DNA from: Gemmatimonadaceae bacterium
GTDB taxonomy: Bacteria; Gemmatimonadota; Gemmatimonadetes; Gemmatimonadales; Gemmatimonadaceae
Assembly (NCBI GenBank): GCA_019752115.1
Contig: JAIEMN010000004.1
Span: 1-64,000, forward strand
Length of the DNA stretch: 64,000 bases
Direction: 5' to 3'
The translations under genes and the position numbers were made by a program. The notes under the pieces were generated by a model, which was given only the letters and a program-made list of their open reading frames with translations, was not told the origin of the DNA and did not search any database. This document shows, in pieces, positions 43,523 through 51,259 of this stretch. Each line of letters opens with the position of its first letter. Within the stretch, counting starts at the first letter, position 1.

Positions 43523-43633
43523 GTGCTCGCTGCGCTCGCGAGGGCACGATGACCAAGGAGGGCACGAAGAACCACATCGGTGGGTTCTCCGTGCCCTTCG
43601 GTGTCTTCGTGCCCTCGCGAGCGCAGCGAGCAC
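43523..43633. repeat. Long palindromic element after the fusion gene
   Basis: Arms GTGCTCGCTGCGCTCGCGAG and its inverse at 43614-43633 are perfect for the outer 27 bases, then pair imperfectly around an apex near 43578. It begins 7 bases after the fusion gene stop. The inner arms contain the GGGCACGAAG/CTTCGTGCCC type sequence that is a common interspersed repeat in several phyla of GC-rich bacteria. Confidence 0.85.
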
Positions 43634-43650
43634 GGGCTTTTATTAGGAGC

Positions 43651-43998
43651 ATGTCTCCCTTCCTGCTGCTGCAGCTCGTCGGCACGATTGCCGGCGGCAA
43701 TCCGGTGACGCTCGAGGCGGCCACCGTGAAAAAGACGCCCGCCGAGATCACCGCGGTGTTGCGCACGACGTTCACCAAGCCGGCCAAGGCTCCCGGCGGG
43801 GAGTGGTTCGGGACCCGCACCAAGGTGGCCGTCCGCTGCAAGGACGGCACCGCGGCAGTGCTCGAGAATCGCTACTACAGCGACGCGAAGTTCACGAAGG
43901 TCGCGAACGAACGGATCATCAGGCAGCCCGGCTACGCGGCGCCGGTGCCGGGGTCGGCGCAGGCGCTGGCGTACACGCATTTTTGCACCGCGAAGTAG
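43651..43998 (+). CDS. Small exported hypothetical protein
   Basis: A 115-residue protein starting at ATG 43651, directly after TTAGGAG, with a short hydrophobic N-terminus (FLLLQLVGTIAGG) that may be a signal sequence. The mature part is basic, contains EWFGTRTKVAVRCKDGT and ends YTHFCTAK; the two Cys could pair. Family not recognised. An in-frame ATG at 43549 lies inside the upstream palindrome and would add repeat-encoded residues, so I reject it. It may be transcribed by read-through from the fusion gene if the palindrome does not terminate. Confidence 0.6.
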   Translation: MSPFLLLQLVGTIAGGNPVTLEAATVKKTPAEITAVLRTTFTKPAKAPGGEWFGTRTKVAVRCKDGTAAVLENRYYSDAKFTKVANERIIRQPGYAAPVPGSAQALAYTHFCTAK

Positions 43999-44013
43999 TC
44001 CACAACCCGAAGT

Positions 44014-44099
44014 AACCCACAACCCAATACCTAAAGCCCGAAACCCTGAACTGATCAGTTACTGATCAGTTGAGGGTTTCGGGTTTTTGGTTGTGGGTT
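44014..44099. repeat. Palindromic element overlapping the pantothenate kinase-like stop codon
   Basis: The left arm (AACCCACAACCCA, then CCCGAAACCCT) pairs with the right arm (AGGGTTTCGGG, then GGTTGTGGGTT) around a centre with two adjacent ACTGATCAGT palindromes (44050-44071). The right end reaches into the TAA of the minus-strand gene at 44098. It is placed to terminate both convergent genes. Confidence 0.8.
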
Positions 44100-44940
44100 A
44101 TGGGTTTGCTAGCCTTTCCTGCGTCACCAGCATCGCCCCCAGCGCCGTGGCCATGCCGCCGTGCTCGGGGATCTTGATGCTCGCGTGGTAGAACTGTCCC
44201 ACGGCTGCGAGCGTGCGCCGAATACTCGGCAGGTCGGCGAGATGCCCCACGATCACGGCGTGCTCGAGCTGCTGGGAGCGGGCGGCGTTGATGGCCACCA
44301 CGCCGATCACCTGCCCCACCATGTTCACGAGCGCGGCCGCGGTATCCTCGCGCGATGCGTGTACCGGATGCCGCGCCACCCGCCCGAAGTTCACGGCGGT
44401 CGTTTCCGGGGGCAGCCCCCCAATGGCCTGCCCGAGGATCTCACCGATGGTGAGATTGTGCGCGGTATCGGTGCCCGCGAGCGCGAGCGCATCGATCTCC
44501 TGTGGGCTCACGACGTCGATCAGCAGACGGGCGAGCCCGACCAGTGTGCCGCCGCCGACGCCGGTGCCGGTCACGTGCTTCGACCCTTCCGGATGCGCGG
44601 CCACCACGGCGGTGCCCGATCCCGCGCTCGTGACCACGGCACGCCCCAGTCCCGACAGGGCGAGCCCACCGCGGCCGATCGCCTGCACTTCATCCACACG
44701 ATGCAGCGGCGTTCCACCGATCGCGTCCGACAACCCAGAGCGGTTGCCACCGGTCACCGCAATCCAGTCGAGCGCCTCCGGTCGCAAATCACGCACGGCG
44801 AGCACCTCGCGCACGCGCGCATCATTGGGCTGCCCTTCGCTGGGTAAACGCCAGTGATGCGAGCCCGCGCCGTCGTGCACCACCACCTTGGTGTTGCTCG
44901 CGCCGAAATCGATCGCCGCCACCATCCCCGTGGTGGCCAC
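44098..44940 (-). CDS. Type II pantothenate kinase-like (Fumble/PanK II) protein
   Basis: A 280-residue ASKHA-fold kinase resembling type II pantothenate kinases, which phosphorylate pantothenate in CoA synthesis. The start is GTG 44938-44940 (ATG 44923-44925 is an alternative). The ATP-binding phosphate-1 motif is VAAIDFGASNTKVVV. A second motif region is VVTSAGSGTAVVA with TGTGVGGGTLVGLARLL, and adenosine-motif-like AVIVGHLADLPSIRRTL is near the C-terminus. The Glu usually following the first motif in PanK II is not clearly placed, so another sugar or acyl kinase is possible. It follows the acylase gene with a one-base gap. Confidence 0.75.
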   Translation of the reverse strand: MATTGMVAAIDFGASNTKVVVHDGAGSHHWRLPSEGQPNDARVREVLAVRDLRPEALDWIAVTGGNRSGLSDAIGGTPLHRVDEVQAIGRGGLALSGLGRAVVTSAGSGTAVVAAHPEGSKHVTGTGVGGGTLVGLARLLIDVVSPQEIDALALAGTDTAHNLTIGEILGQAIGGLPPETTAVNFGRVARHPVHASREDTAAALVNMVGQVIGVVAINAARSQQLEHAVIVGHLADLPSIRRTLAAVGQFYHASIKIPEHGGMATALGAMLVTQERLANP

Positions 44941-44941
44941 C

Positions 44942-47131
44942 TTACTTGCCCGGGTGGTAGGTCCGCGTCGCGTTCTTCTCGACGTCCTCGCGGTAGTAGT
45001 TCACGTCCTTGAACTCGCCCTTCGCATACCGCTCGGCCTGATTGAAGAAATACGGGCTCTTCGGATCGCCGTTCACCCCACCGGCCAGCACACTCTTCGC
45101 GCGCACCTTGGGCCCGAACTCCACGCCGGCCACGAAGCTGTTGCCGCGGTCGCCGTAGATGCGCTTGGTGGTACGCACGCTGCTCTGGCCGAAGCTGGCC
45201 AGCGAACCCCAGTTCGCGCTGGCGAACGGCACCGGTACGCTCGGCTTGCTGTCGTCAAAGCCGGCGTTGATCTCGCCGGAGAGCCGCTGGTAGCGATTGA
45301 TCTCCCCCCACGGCGTCTTCCAGGTGCCGAAGTCGCGGGCGATGCGATCGACGGCGCGGGCGAAGGCGCCCAGCACCACCGCGCCCGGTGCCCGCGTCGC
45401 GACATATGCATTTACCGGCATCCCGGCCTGCCGCGCGCCGGCCATCGCCGCGCGCGTGACCTCTTCGGCGTAGTAGTTGCCGAGCGACATGCCCACACTC
45501 TGGAGCGCGAAGCGACGATCCCACGTGCGGATCACCGTCACCGGCTCCGCCAGGCGCACGCGCAGCGTATCGCCGCTCGGCAGAGCATCCCATGCGGCCG
45601 CGAGGGGCGGCACGAGCTGCTCGAACGCCGGCAGATAGCTGTCATACGCGCCGGCGATCATGCTTTCGAGCGTGAAGTCCTTCTTCGTGCCGAATACGAG
45701 CTCCGCGTGCACGCCGCGCGGCGAGTTGTCGCGCTGCGCGGACATGTACACCGGATAATCGGCTTCCTTGGGGCTCGAGGCACCGGAGGCGCTGAACGGC
45801 CAGTTGTTCGAGTTGTAGATCCAGCCGCTCGCCGGGTTCTTGAGATGAATCAGCTCATCGAGCGCGTGCAGCCCCTGCCAATCGGTGGCCGGGTCACTGC
45901 CATCGACCGGCTTGGTCCAATCGAACTTCGGATTGCGCTTCGGGACGAAGTTGCCGTGGAAGTACGCAATGTTGCCGTCGGCATCGGCGTACATCGTGTT
46001 ATTCGACGAATTCGTGCGGAAGTTCATCACCTGCTTGAACTCGTCGAAGCTCTTCGCCTTGGTGCGCCCGTAGCTCTGCTGGATCGCTTCGAGCGGATTG
46101 TTCATCATCTGCACGGTCACCCACTTGCCATCCTGCTCGCGGATGACCGGGCCGTGGTGCGTGAAGTACGCCGTCACCGTGCGCGAGGCCACGCCCGTGG
46201 CGGTCTTGTACGGCAGCACGATCACCTTGGCCTTCACCGGCTTCTGCACGCCCCCGTGCAGATACGTGAAGCCCTTGCCAGCCGGCGTGATCGTCTCGAG
46301 GTATTCGTCGGTGACATCACCACCACCGGACGTGTGCATCCACCCGAGGCGGCTGTTGAACCCCTGGTAGATGAAGAACTGCCCCCACGTCACCGCCCCA
46401 TACGCATCGAGCCCCTGCTCCGAGGCCATGTGGATCTCGGGGCGGAAGTAGAACGACGTGTGAGGATTGATCATGAGCATCGCATGCTTCGTCGTGGTAT
46501 TCGACGGTGCGATGGCCATGCCGTTGGACCCACCCGGCTCCGGTCCGAACGGACTTCCCGCGGCGTCCTCCGCATCCTTCGCGCCCTCGGAGGTCGCGCC
46601 CCGCGCCTTCCCATAGAACGCCTCAATCCCCCGCAGCGCGACCGACTCGATGTCGCCACCGATGGACCCTTCACTGAAGCTCAGCGCCATCCACGGCTGG
46701 AACTTGGTGATGAGCCGCGGCTTCACCGCCGGATGCGTTGCGAGGAAGTAATTCAAACCATCGGCCCACGCCGTCATCAGCGCCTGCATCTCCTTCGGCG
46801 TCTTGGCATACAGCGCCTTCAGGTCGAGCGTATCGATGAACAGCTTCATGCGCAGGTCGCGCCAGAGCTCCTTCTCCCCTTCGACCTCGGCGAGGCGCCC
46901 CATCGCGTTGATGTAGTTCGTCTCCACGCGATTGAAGTCATCCTCCGCCTGCGCGTAGATCATCCCGAACACGGCGTCGGCGTCGGTCTTGCCGTAGACG
47001 TGGGCGATGCCGTACTGGTCGCGGATGATGGTGACGTTCTGGGCCTGCTGCGCCCACTTGGCGGGCTGGGCAGGCAGCAGGGGAGCGGCGAGCAGGAGGC
47101 TCGCGACGAGGGCGCGACGAACGAGTCGCAT
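44942..47131 (-). CDS. Penicillin acylase family N-terminal nucleophile hydrolase
   Basis: A 729-residue exported amidase. The ATG at 47129-47131 gives a signal peptide (LVASLLLAAPLLPAQ). The precursor has an alpha-chain (about 25-200), then the autoprocessing site at GGSNGMAIAPS, where S202 becomes the N-terminal nucleophile of the beta-chain. HTSGGGDVTDEY and YGRTKAKSFDEFKQVMNFRTNSSNNTMYAD contain the oxyanion-hole Asn region typical of the family. Related enzymes cleave penicillins, acyl-homoserine lactones (PvdQ-like) or other N-acyl amides; the substrate is unknown. The pantothenate kinase-like gene follows with a one-base gap. Confidence 0.88.
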   Translation of the reverse strand: MRLVRRALVASLLLAAPLLPAQPAKWAQQAQNVTIIRDQYGIAHVYGKTDADAVFGMIYAQAEDDFNRVETNYINAMGRLAEVEGEKELWRDLRMKLFIDTLDLKALYAKTPKEMQALMTAWADGLNYFLATHPAVKPRLITKFQPWMALSFSEGSIGGDIESVALRGIEAFYGKARGATSEGAKDAEDAAGSPFGPEPGGSNGMAIAPSNTTTKHAMLMINPHTSFYFRPEIHMASEQGLDAYGAVTWGQFFIYQGFNSRLGWMHTSGGGDVTDEYLETITPAGKGFTYLHGGVQKPVKAKVIVLPYKTATGVASRTVTAYFTHHGPVIREQDGKWVTVQMMNNPLEAIQQSYGRTKAKSFDEFKQVMNFRTNSSNNTMYADADGNIAYFHGNFVPKRNPKFDWTKPVDGSDPATDWQGLHALDELIHLKNPASGWIYNSNNWPFSASGASSPKEADYPVYMSAQRDNSPRGVHAELVFGTKKDFTLESMIAGAYDSYLPAFEQLVPPLAAAWDALPSGDTLRVRLAEPVTVIRTWDRRFALQSVGMSLGNYYAEEVTRAAMAGARQAGMPVNAYVATRAPGAVVLGAFARAVDRIARDFGTWKTPWGEINRYQRLSGEINAGFDDSKPSVPVPFASANWGSLASFGQSSVRTTKRIYGDRGNSFVAGVEFGPKVRAKSVLAGGVNGDPKSPYFFNQAERYAKGEFKDVNYYREDVEKNATRTYHPGK

Positions 47132-47186
47132 GAGGCAGGTCAGGTAGGAGTGAAACGCCATCCCGGGGGACGACGCAAAATAGCGC

Positions 47187-47726
47187 TCAGCCCGGAGGCG
47201 CGGGTGGAACCGGCGCCCGATAAATCGAGACGCGCGACTCCCCCACGATCATGCTGTACGACGCGGCCGGCAGCGACGTGTGCGTGAGCGCATGCTCGGC
47301 GACCAGCACTCGCGACCAGGGGGCGCGCACCCAGCGCTCGACCAGGCGATCGAGCATGCGCGATTCATAGGGCGGATCGGCGAACGCCAGATCGTAGCGC
47401 GCTTCGGGGAGCGCATCGGCAAACGGCAGCGCGTCCTTCTTGTACACGCGCGTCTTCTCACGCACGCGCAGCGCCGCGATGTTCGCCTTGAGCGCGAACA
47501 GGCTCCCCGGACGGAACTCCACAAAGTCCGCGTACTTCGCGCCGCGCGACAGCGCTTCAAGCCCCAGCGCGCCGGTACCGGCGAACAGGTCGAGCACTTT
47601 CGCGCCGTCGATGTCGGCCGCGATGGCTTTCATGATCGCCACGCGGACCGGCTCCGCGGTCGGGCGCACCCGTTCTTCCGGGCTGGTGAGGGATCGCCCC
47701 GCAAACTTCCCGCCTACAATGCGCAT
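47187..47726 (-). CDS. rsmD: 16S rRNA guanine(966)-N2-methyltransferase
   Basis: A 179-residue class I SAM methyltransferase, the usual RsmD length. The N-terminus MRIVGGKFAGRSLTSP with RPTAEPVRVAIMKAI is the conserved start of RsmD. SAM-binding motif I is VLDLFAGTGALGLEALSRGA, and catalytic motif IV is AFADPPY. It methylates G966 of 16S rRNA during 30S assembly. In many genomes rsmD precedes coaD, which is not the case here; instead it follows a truncated haemoglobin gene by three bases. Confidence 0.93.
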   Translation of the reverse strand: MRIVGGKFAGRSLTSPEERVRPTAEPVRVAIMKAIAADIDGAKVLDLFAGTGALGLEALSRGAKYADFVEFRPGSLFALKANIAALRVREKTRVYKKDALPFADALPEARYDLAFADPPYESRMLDRLVERWVRAPWSRVLVAEHALTHTSLPAASYSMIVGESRVSIYRAPVPPAPPG

Positions 47727-47729
47727 CGG

Positions 47730-48110
47730 TTATTCCGGTTGATTGCGCATGTGATCGGCCAGGGCGTGCAGCTTCTCGCGCAGAAAGGTCTTGAGTTCGG
47801 CGGGCGCTTCGTGTTCGTCGAGCGCCGTATCCATGCACCAGAGCCACTCGTCGCGCTCACGCGCGCCGATCGCGAACGGGAAGTGCCGCATGCGGAGCCG
47901 CGGATGCCCGTACTGCTGCTCGTAGAGCGGCGGTCCGCCGGTCCAGCCGGTGAGATACTTGAAGAGCTTCTCGCGCGACGCCTTGAGGCTGGTGGCGTGC
48001 AGCGCGCGGACGTTCACCGCTTCGGGGGCGGTGTCCATGAGATCATAGAAGCGATCGACGAGCTGGCGAATGCCGGCCTCGCCGCCGAGTGATTCGAAGT
48101 GACTGGTCAC
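47730..48110 (-). CDS. Group II truncated haemoglobin
   Basis: A 126-residue globin of the trHbII (GlbO/YjbI) group. Support: LGGEAGIRQLVDRFYDLMD at the N-terminus, the FKYLTGWTGGPPLYEQQYGHPRLRMRHFPFAIG block with the conserved Trp, Tyr and proximal His (RHF), and a C-terminal helix with DEWLWCMDTALDE. It binds haem and O2 or NO and is thought to act in oxygen or nitrosative chemistry. It is the first gene of a pair with rsmD (three-base gap). Confidence 0.9.
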   Translation of the reverse strand: MTSHFESLGGEAGIRQLVDRFYDLMDTAPEAVNVRALHATSLKASREKLFKYLTGWTGGPPLYEQQYGHPRLRMRHFPFAIGARERDEWLWCMDTALDEHEAPAELKTFLREKLHALADHMRNQPE

Positions 48111-48123
48111 CCGCGAAAGATAA

Positions 48124-48156
48124 GGGCGCGACCTCCGAGTCCGGAGATCGCGCCCT
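48124..48156 (-). terminator. Hairpin after the Gly-rich lipoprotein gene
   Basis: GGGCGCGACCTCCG pairs with CGGAGATCGCGCCC with one or two mismatches around a 4-base loop. It lies 23 bases after the minus-strand stop at 48179 and 14 bases upstream of the haemoglobin start. It is followed on the minus strand by TTATC. Confidence 0.6.
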
Positions 48157-48178
48157 CACGTCCGACGAGCGGTGGTAC

Positions 48179-48883
48179 TCAGTAGCGCGGGAAGGTACCG
48201 CGCCCGATGACGCCGCCGATCACGCCACCGATGATGCCGCCACCGCCCATGCCACCCATGCCGCCCATCCCACCGGGCATGCGGCCCCGGCGGCCGATAC
48301 CGCCGCGCGGTTCGCAGTGATCTTCACCCGCGCTACCGCCGCGGATGATCACCCCGCCGATCCCACCCATGCCGCCATCGCGTCCGCGCCCCGTCCCCAT
48401 CGAGCCGGTGCCGGTGTTGTCGCTCGGTCCGCGTCCGGTGTTCTGGCCTTCATCGTAGATCACGCCCCAGGTCGGCCGCGGAGCGGGGGCATCGGTGGCC
48501 GGCGTCGGCACTGGAGCCGGGGCCGGCGTGGCGTTGGCCACTTCCACCACCGGCGCGGGGGCCTCCGCGACCTGCTCGGTCACCGGCGCCTCCAACGTGG
48601 TGGACGCCTTGGGATTCACGCGCGGCGCCCGCTGCGGGCGGACGATGTTGTCGCGCCGCCCCCGCTGCTCACCGCTGGGCGCATGCTGTGGCCCGCCTTC
48701 CAGCGCCGAGACGACCTGGTTGGCCGGCCGCGCCGCACTGGACGCCAACGCAAGGTCGCGCTCGAGATCGGCCGTCATGACGCCCTGCGTACGGTCACTC
48801 CCGCACCCCAGCGCGATCAGCGCGAGCGTGCCGGCCGTGGTGAGGCGGAGCGTGGTTGAAACAGCGGGGCGACGCAGGGGCAC
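48179..48883 (-). CDS. Gly-rich hypothetical lipoprotein
   Basis: A 234-residue protein with lipobox LIALGC after a hydrophobic signal. A polar region follows, then a Pro/Ala-rich linker (TPAPAPVPTPATDAPAPRP), and the last 80 residues are Gly/Met/Ile-rich repeats (MPGGMGGMGGMGGGG, IIGGVIGGVIG). No enzymatic motif; a single Cys is present in EDHCEP. Likely an envelope protein with a disordered or glycine-rich tail. Its start diverges from the NTF2-like lipoprotein gene, and a 24-bp perfect palindrome lies between them. Confidence 0.65.
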   Translation of the reverse strand: MPLRRPAVSTTLRLTTAGTLALIALGCGSDRTQGVMTADLERDLALASSAARPANQVVSALEGGPQHAPSGEQRGRRDNIVRPQRAPRVNPKASTTLEAPVTEQVAEAPAPVVEVANATPAPAPVPTPATDAPAPRPTWGVIYDEGQNTGRGPSDNTGTGSMGTGRGRDGGMGGIGGVIIRGGSAGEDHCEPRGGIGRRGRMPGGMGGMGGMGGGGIIGGVIGGVIGRGTFPRY

Positions 48884-48959
48884 CGGAACCTCCCGGCCAG
48901 AAGGCCGACGGGGTGCGAGCAGGGTGAGCGGCGAGGGGTCGGCACACAGGCCGTACGAT

Positions 48960-48983
48960 ATGGCAAGGCAATTGCCTTGCCAT
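48960..48983. promoter_or_regulatory. Perfect 24-bp palindrome in a divergent promoter region
   Basis: ATGGCAAGGCAA and TTGCCTTGCCAT form an uninterrupted 12+12 palindrome with no spacer. It is 77 bases upstream of the minus-strand lipoprotein start and 91 bases upstream of the plus-strand one. The length and perfection favour an operator for a dimeric regulator over a terminator, since it follows no gene end. Confidence 0.6.
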
Positions 48984-49073
48984 CACTGTAACGTGCAGTC
49001 TCCAAGGGGAAATACGCAAACCGCGTGTTTGAACGTCCCCTCGGGAGGACACGTCACTGTCCCCGGAGTGAGA

Positions 49074-49724
49074 ATGACACAGGGCCGCCGCCCTCCCGGT
49101 CGCCGTCGGATTTTCCCGTTTCTGCATCTCGCGGTCCCGCTGGCGCTGGTGGCCGGAACCGCCGCCTGCGCGGACCCGCTCCGGGTCTCGCCGGCTGACC
49201 GGAACGCCATTCGGGATTCGCTGAGCACACTCGTCGCGCAGGCGTACGACTTTTCGCACCCCGAGTCCCCCGACCGGCTCCTCTCGCTGTACCCCGACAG
49301 CGGCCGCGTGATCTCCGCGGCCGGCGGGCGCGTCATGACCAACCGCGACACGCTCGCCGGCGCCATTCGCGGGTTCTGGCAGCGCGTCGGCCAGAACATG
49401 CGGCAGCCGCAGTTCGTGCTCGGCTCCACGTACGTGGATGTCCTCACGCGCGACGCGGCCGTCATGACGATCACCTACAGCATTCCCCATCTCACCCCGC
49501 AGGGGGCCCGCCACATCGTGAGCGGCGCCTGGACGATGCTCTGGCGCCGTCAGAGCGGGCGCTGGATGATCGTGCAGGAGCATCTGAGCGACACCCCAGA
49601 GAGCACGGCCGCCGGCCCCACCGTACTCGCGCCATCCGACAGTGCAGCGCTCGACTCCACCATGCACGCGCACGGCATGACGATGCCGATGCCTACCTCC
49701 GCGCCACCCCCCGCGCGCCGCTAG
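49074..49724 (+). CDS. NTF2/SnoaL-like lipoprotein
   Basis: A 216-residue lipoprotein. The ATG at 49074 follows a GGAG site and starts a basic n-region, a hydrophobic core and lipobox GTAAC. The domain (about 45-165) matches the NTF2-like/DUF4440 fold: RDSLSTLVAQAYDFSHPESP, LYPDSGRVISAAGGRVM, VDVLTRDAAVMTITY and GAWTMLWRRQSGRWMIVQEHLS. A low-complexity tail rich in Met, Pro and Ser follows. NTF2-like proteins bind small ligands or act as scaffolds; no catalytic residues are evident. Its stop abuts that of the convergent methyltransferase-like gene. Confidence 0.75.
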   Translation: MTQGRRPPGRRRIFPFLHLAVPLALVAGTAACADPLRVSPADRNAIRDSLSTLVAQAYDFSHPESPDRLLSLYPDSGRVISAAGGRVMTNRDTLAGAIRGFWQRVGQNMRQPQFVLGSTYVDVLTRDAAVMTITYSIPHLTPQGARHIVSGAWTMLWRRQSGRWMIVQEHLSDTPESTAAGPTVLAPSDSAALDSTMHAHGMTMPMPTSAPPPARR

Positions 49725-50453
49725 TCAGCGGCGGCGCTTCCCCTTCGGCGGCCGCTCGCTCGGTTGCGGGCGCGGGTCCTGCCCGTCATCCACCCGCGCC
49801 ACGTAGATCGTGTGCCATGGCCCACTCGTCGCGTGCGCGCGCGCGGTGTGCGTCTTCACGCGCAGCCCGCAGTTCTCGAGGGCCGACACGAAATCGTCGT
49901 CGGCGGCCACGCTCCAGTAGGCGATCACCCCACCGGGCACGAGCGCACCGATCGTGCTCACGATGCCGCGTCCCGTGTAGAGCCGCGCATTCTCCTTGAG
50001 GATCATGCCATCGGGCCCGTTGTCGGTATCGAGCATGATCGCGTGGAACGCCCTCGGATTGGCGCGCAGCACATTGGTCACGTCGTCGTGCACGATCTTG
50101 ACCCGCGGGTCCGCCATGGCCTCGTGCGACAGCGCATACTCGGGATTCGCATTCCATGCGATCACCTCGGCCATCAGCTCGGCGACCCACACCTCGGCAT
50201 CGGGGCCCACGTGCCGCAGCGCCTCCCGCAGCGTGAAGCCGAGCCCCAACCCGCCAATGAGGACGCGCGCGCCACGGGTGGCGGCGAGCGGTGCGCACGC
50301 CAACTCGGCGAGCTTGTCTTCGGAGTGATGGCGCCGCGTGGACATCAGCTCGACACCGTCGGCGCGAATGAGATACGCGCCGTCGTGGCGATAGAGCTGC
50401 AGGAGCGAGCCGTTGGGCGTACGGGCGTCGCCGAGCTTTTCGAGGGGCTTCAT
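49725..50453 (-). CDS. Spermidine synthase-like methyltransferase-fold protein
   Basis: A 242-residue Rossmann protein of the spermidine synthase-like superfamily. Features: RHHSEDKLAELA, motif I VLIGGLGLGFTLREAL, EVWVAELMAEVIAWN, DPRVKIVHDDVTNVL and the acidic MLDTDNGPDGM, then GGVIAYWS. The N-terminal beta-hairpin of true spermidine synthases is shortened and the catalytic Asp pair is not certain, so it may transfer methyl rather than aminopropyl groups. The C-terminus is a basic tail. It is convergent with the preceding gene, with no gap between stops. Confidence 0.75.
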   Translation of the reverse strand: MKPLEKLGDARTPNGSLLQLYRHDGAYLIRADGVELMSTRRHHSEDKLAELACAPLAATRGARVLIGGLGLGFTLREALRHVGPDAEVWVAELMAEVIAWNANPEYALSHEAMADPRVKIVHDDVTNVLRANPRAFHAIMLDTDNGPDGMILKENARLYTGRGIVSTIGALVPGGVIAYWSVAADDDFVSALENCGLRVKTHTARAHATSGPWHTIYVARVDDGQDPRPQPSERPPKGKRRR

Positions 50454-50473
50454 CCCCTCAACTTAGCGTTGCG

Positions 50474-51259
50474 TCAGTCCACCTTCACGGTGTAGGTCAG
50501 CGGAATCGCCGACGCCGACTGCGAGAGCACGGTGAGGGTGGCCATCTGCGTGAGGCCCTGCGTGGTGGTGGACAGCGTGCCCGTAAAGCTCCCGGGGCCA
50601 AAGTCCTGTAGCGTGGTGCCGACGAGATTGACCGTGCCGCGCCGGTCGACCGTGGTGGTGACGCTGAAGGTGGCGGGCGTACCGGATACGACGGCGAACG
50701 ACTGATACTTGCGACCGTCGGGCACGAAACAGCTCGTGACGTTGAGCGCCCCGGTGTACGTGGCGCCCTTGGTCAGCGCGATGCCGCTGTTGCACGCCGT
50801 AACGACGAGCGCCGGCGCCGACAGCGTGTAGGGACCGTCGGCACCGGTCATGGAATCGATGCGCAGCAGGTAGGTCCCCGGCCCCAACACGATGGGAATG
50901 GTCAGCGATGGATCCTTGTCGTTCCGAATCGCCAGGTATTTCCCGTCGCTCGTATAGAGGCCAATGAACCCCGGGAACGCGTTGCCGCTCATCGTCAGCG
51001 TGACCGCCGACGATTGCGTCACCACCAATTCGTAGATGTTGCCGACGTCGCTGCCGAGTCGACAGCGATTCGCGCCGGTATTGCCGGTGACTGAACCGCC
51101 AATGGTCAGCGTGCCCTTGTTGCACGCGGTGCTGCCGGCGTCGGGGCCGGTCGTGGATGAGCCAACCCCACCGCACCCCATCAGCAGCGCAGCGCCGAGC
51201 AGACGCGACGTGGCGGCTCGGCGGCGGGCGCAAATCGCTGAGTCACGCGCGATCAGCAT
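50474..51259 (-). CDS. Hypothetical lipoprotein, paralogue of 52614-53387
   Basis: A 261-residue lipoprotein with lipobox LLMGC. It overlaps the preceding gene by seven bases. Two similar beta-rich halves each start with a Cys-containing block (STACNKGTLTIGGSVTGNT and ACNSGIALTKGATYTGALN). Between them lie MSGNAFPGFIGLYTSDGK and VLGPGTYLLRIDSMTGADGP. The last two blocks recur almost identically in the gene at 52614. The fold is likely a repeated beta-sandwich like pre-peptidase C-terminal domains. Function unknown; probably an outer-membrane or surface protein in a three-gene operon. Confidence 0.7.
   Translation of the reverse strand: MLIARDSAICARRRAATSRLLGAALLMGCGGVGSSTTGPDAGSTACNKGTLTIGGSVTGNTGANRCRLGSDVGNIYELVVTQSSAVTLTMSGNAFPGFIGLYTSDGKYLAIRNDKDPSLTIPIVLGPGTYLLRIDSMTGADGPYTLSAPALVVTACNSGIALTKGATYTGALNVTSCFVPDGRKYQSFAVVSGTPATFSVTTTVDRRGTVNLVGTTLQDFGPGSFTGTLSTTTQGLTQMATLTVLSQSASAIPLTYTVKVD

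Noticed and set aside
43549-43650. Upstream ATG for the small exported protein gene
   Set aside because: It lies inside a palindromic repeat; the ATG at 43651 follows TTAGGAG and a hydrophobic N-terminus.
44050-44071. Twin ACTGATCAGT palindromes as a regulator binding site
   Set aside because: They form the centre of a long hairpin between convergent genes, so a terminator or repeat explanation is simpler.
44942-47131. Acyl-homoserine lactone acylase (PvdQ) call
   Set aside because: The family is certain, but nothing in the sequence distinguishes lactone from other N-acyl substrates.
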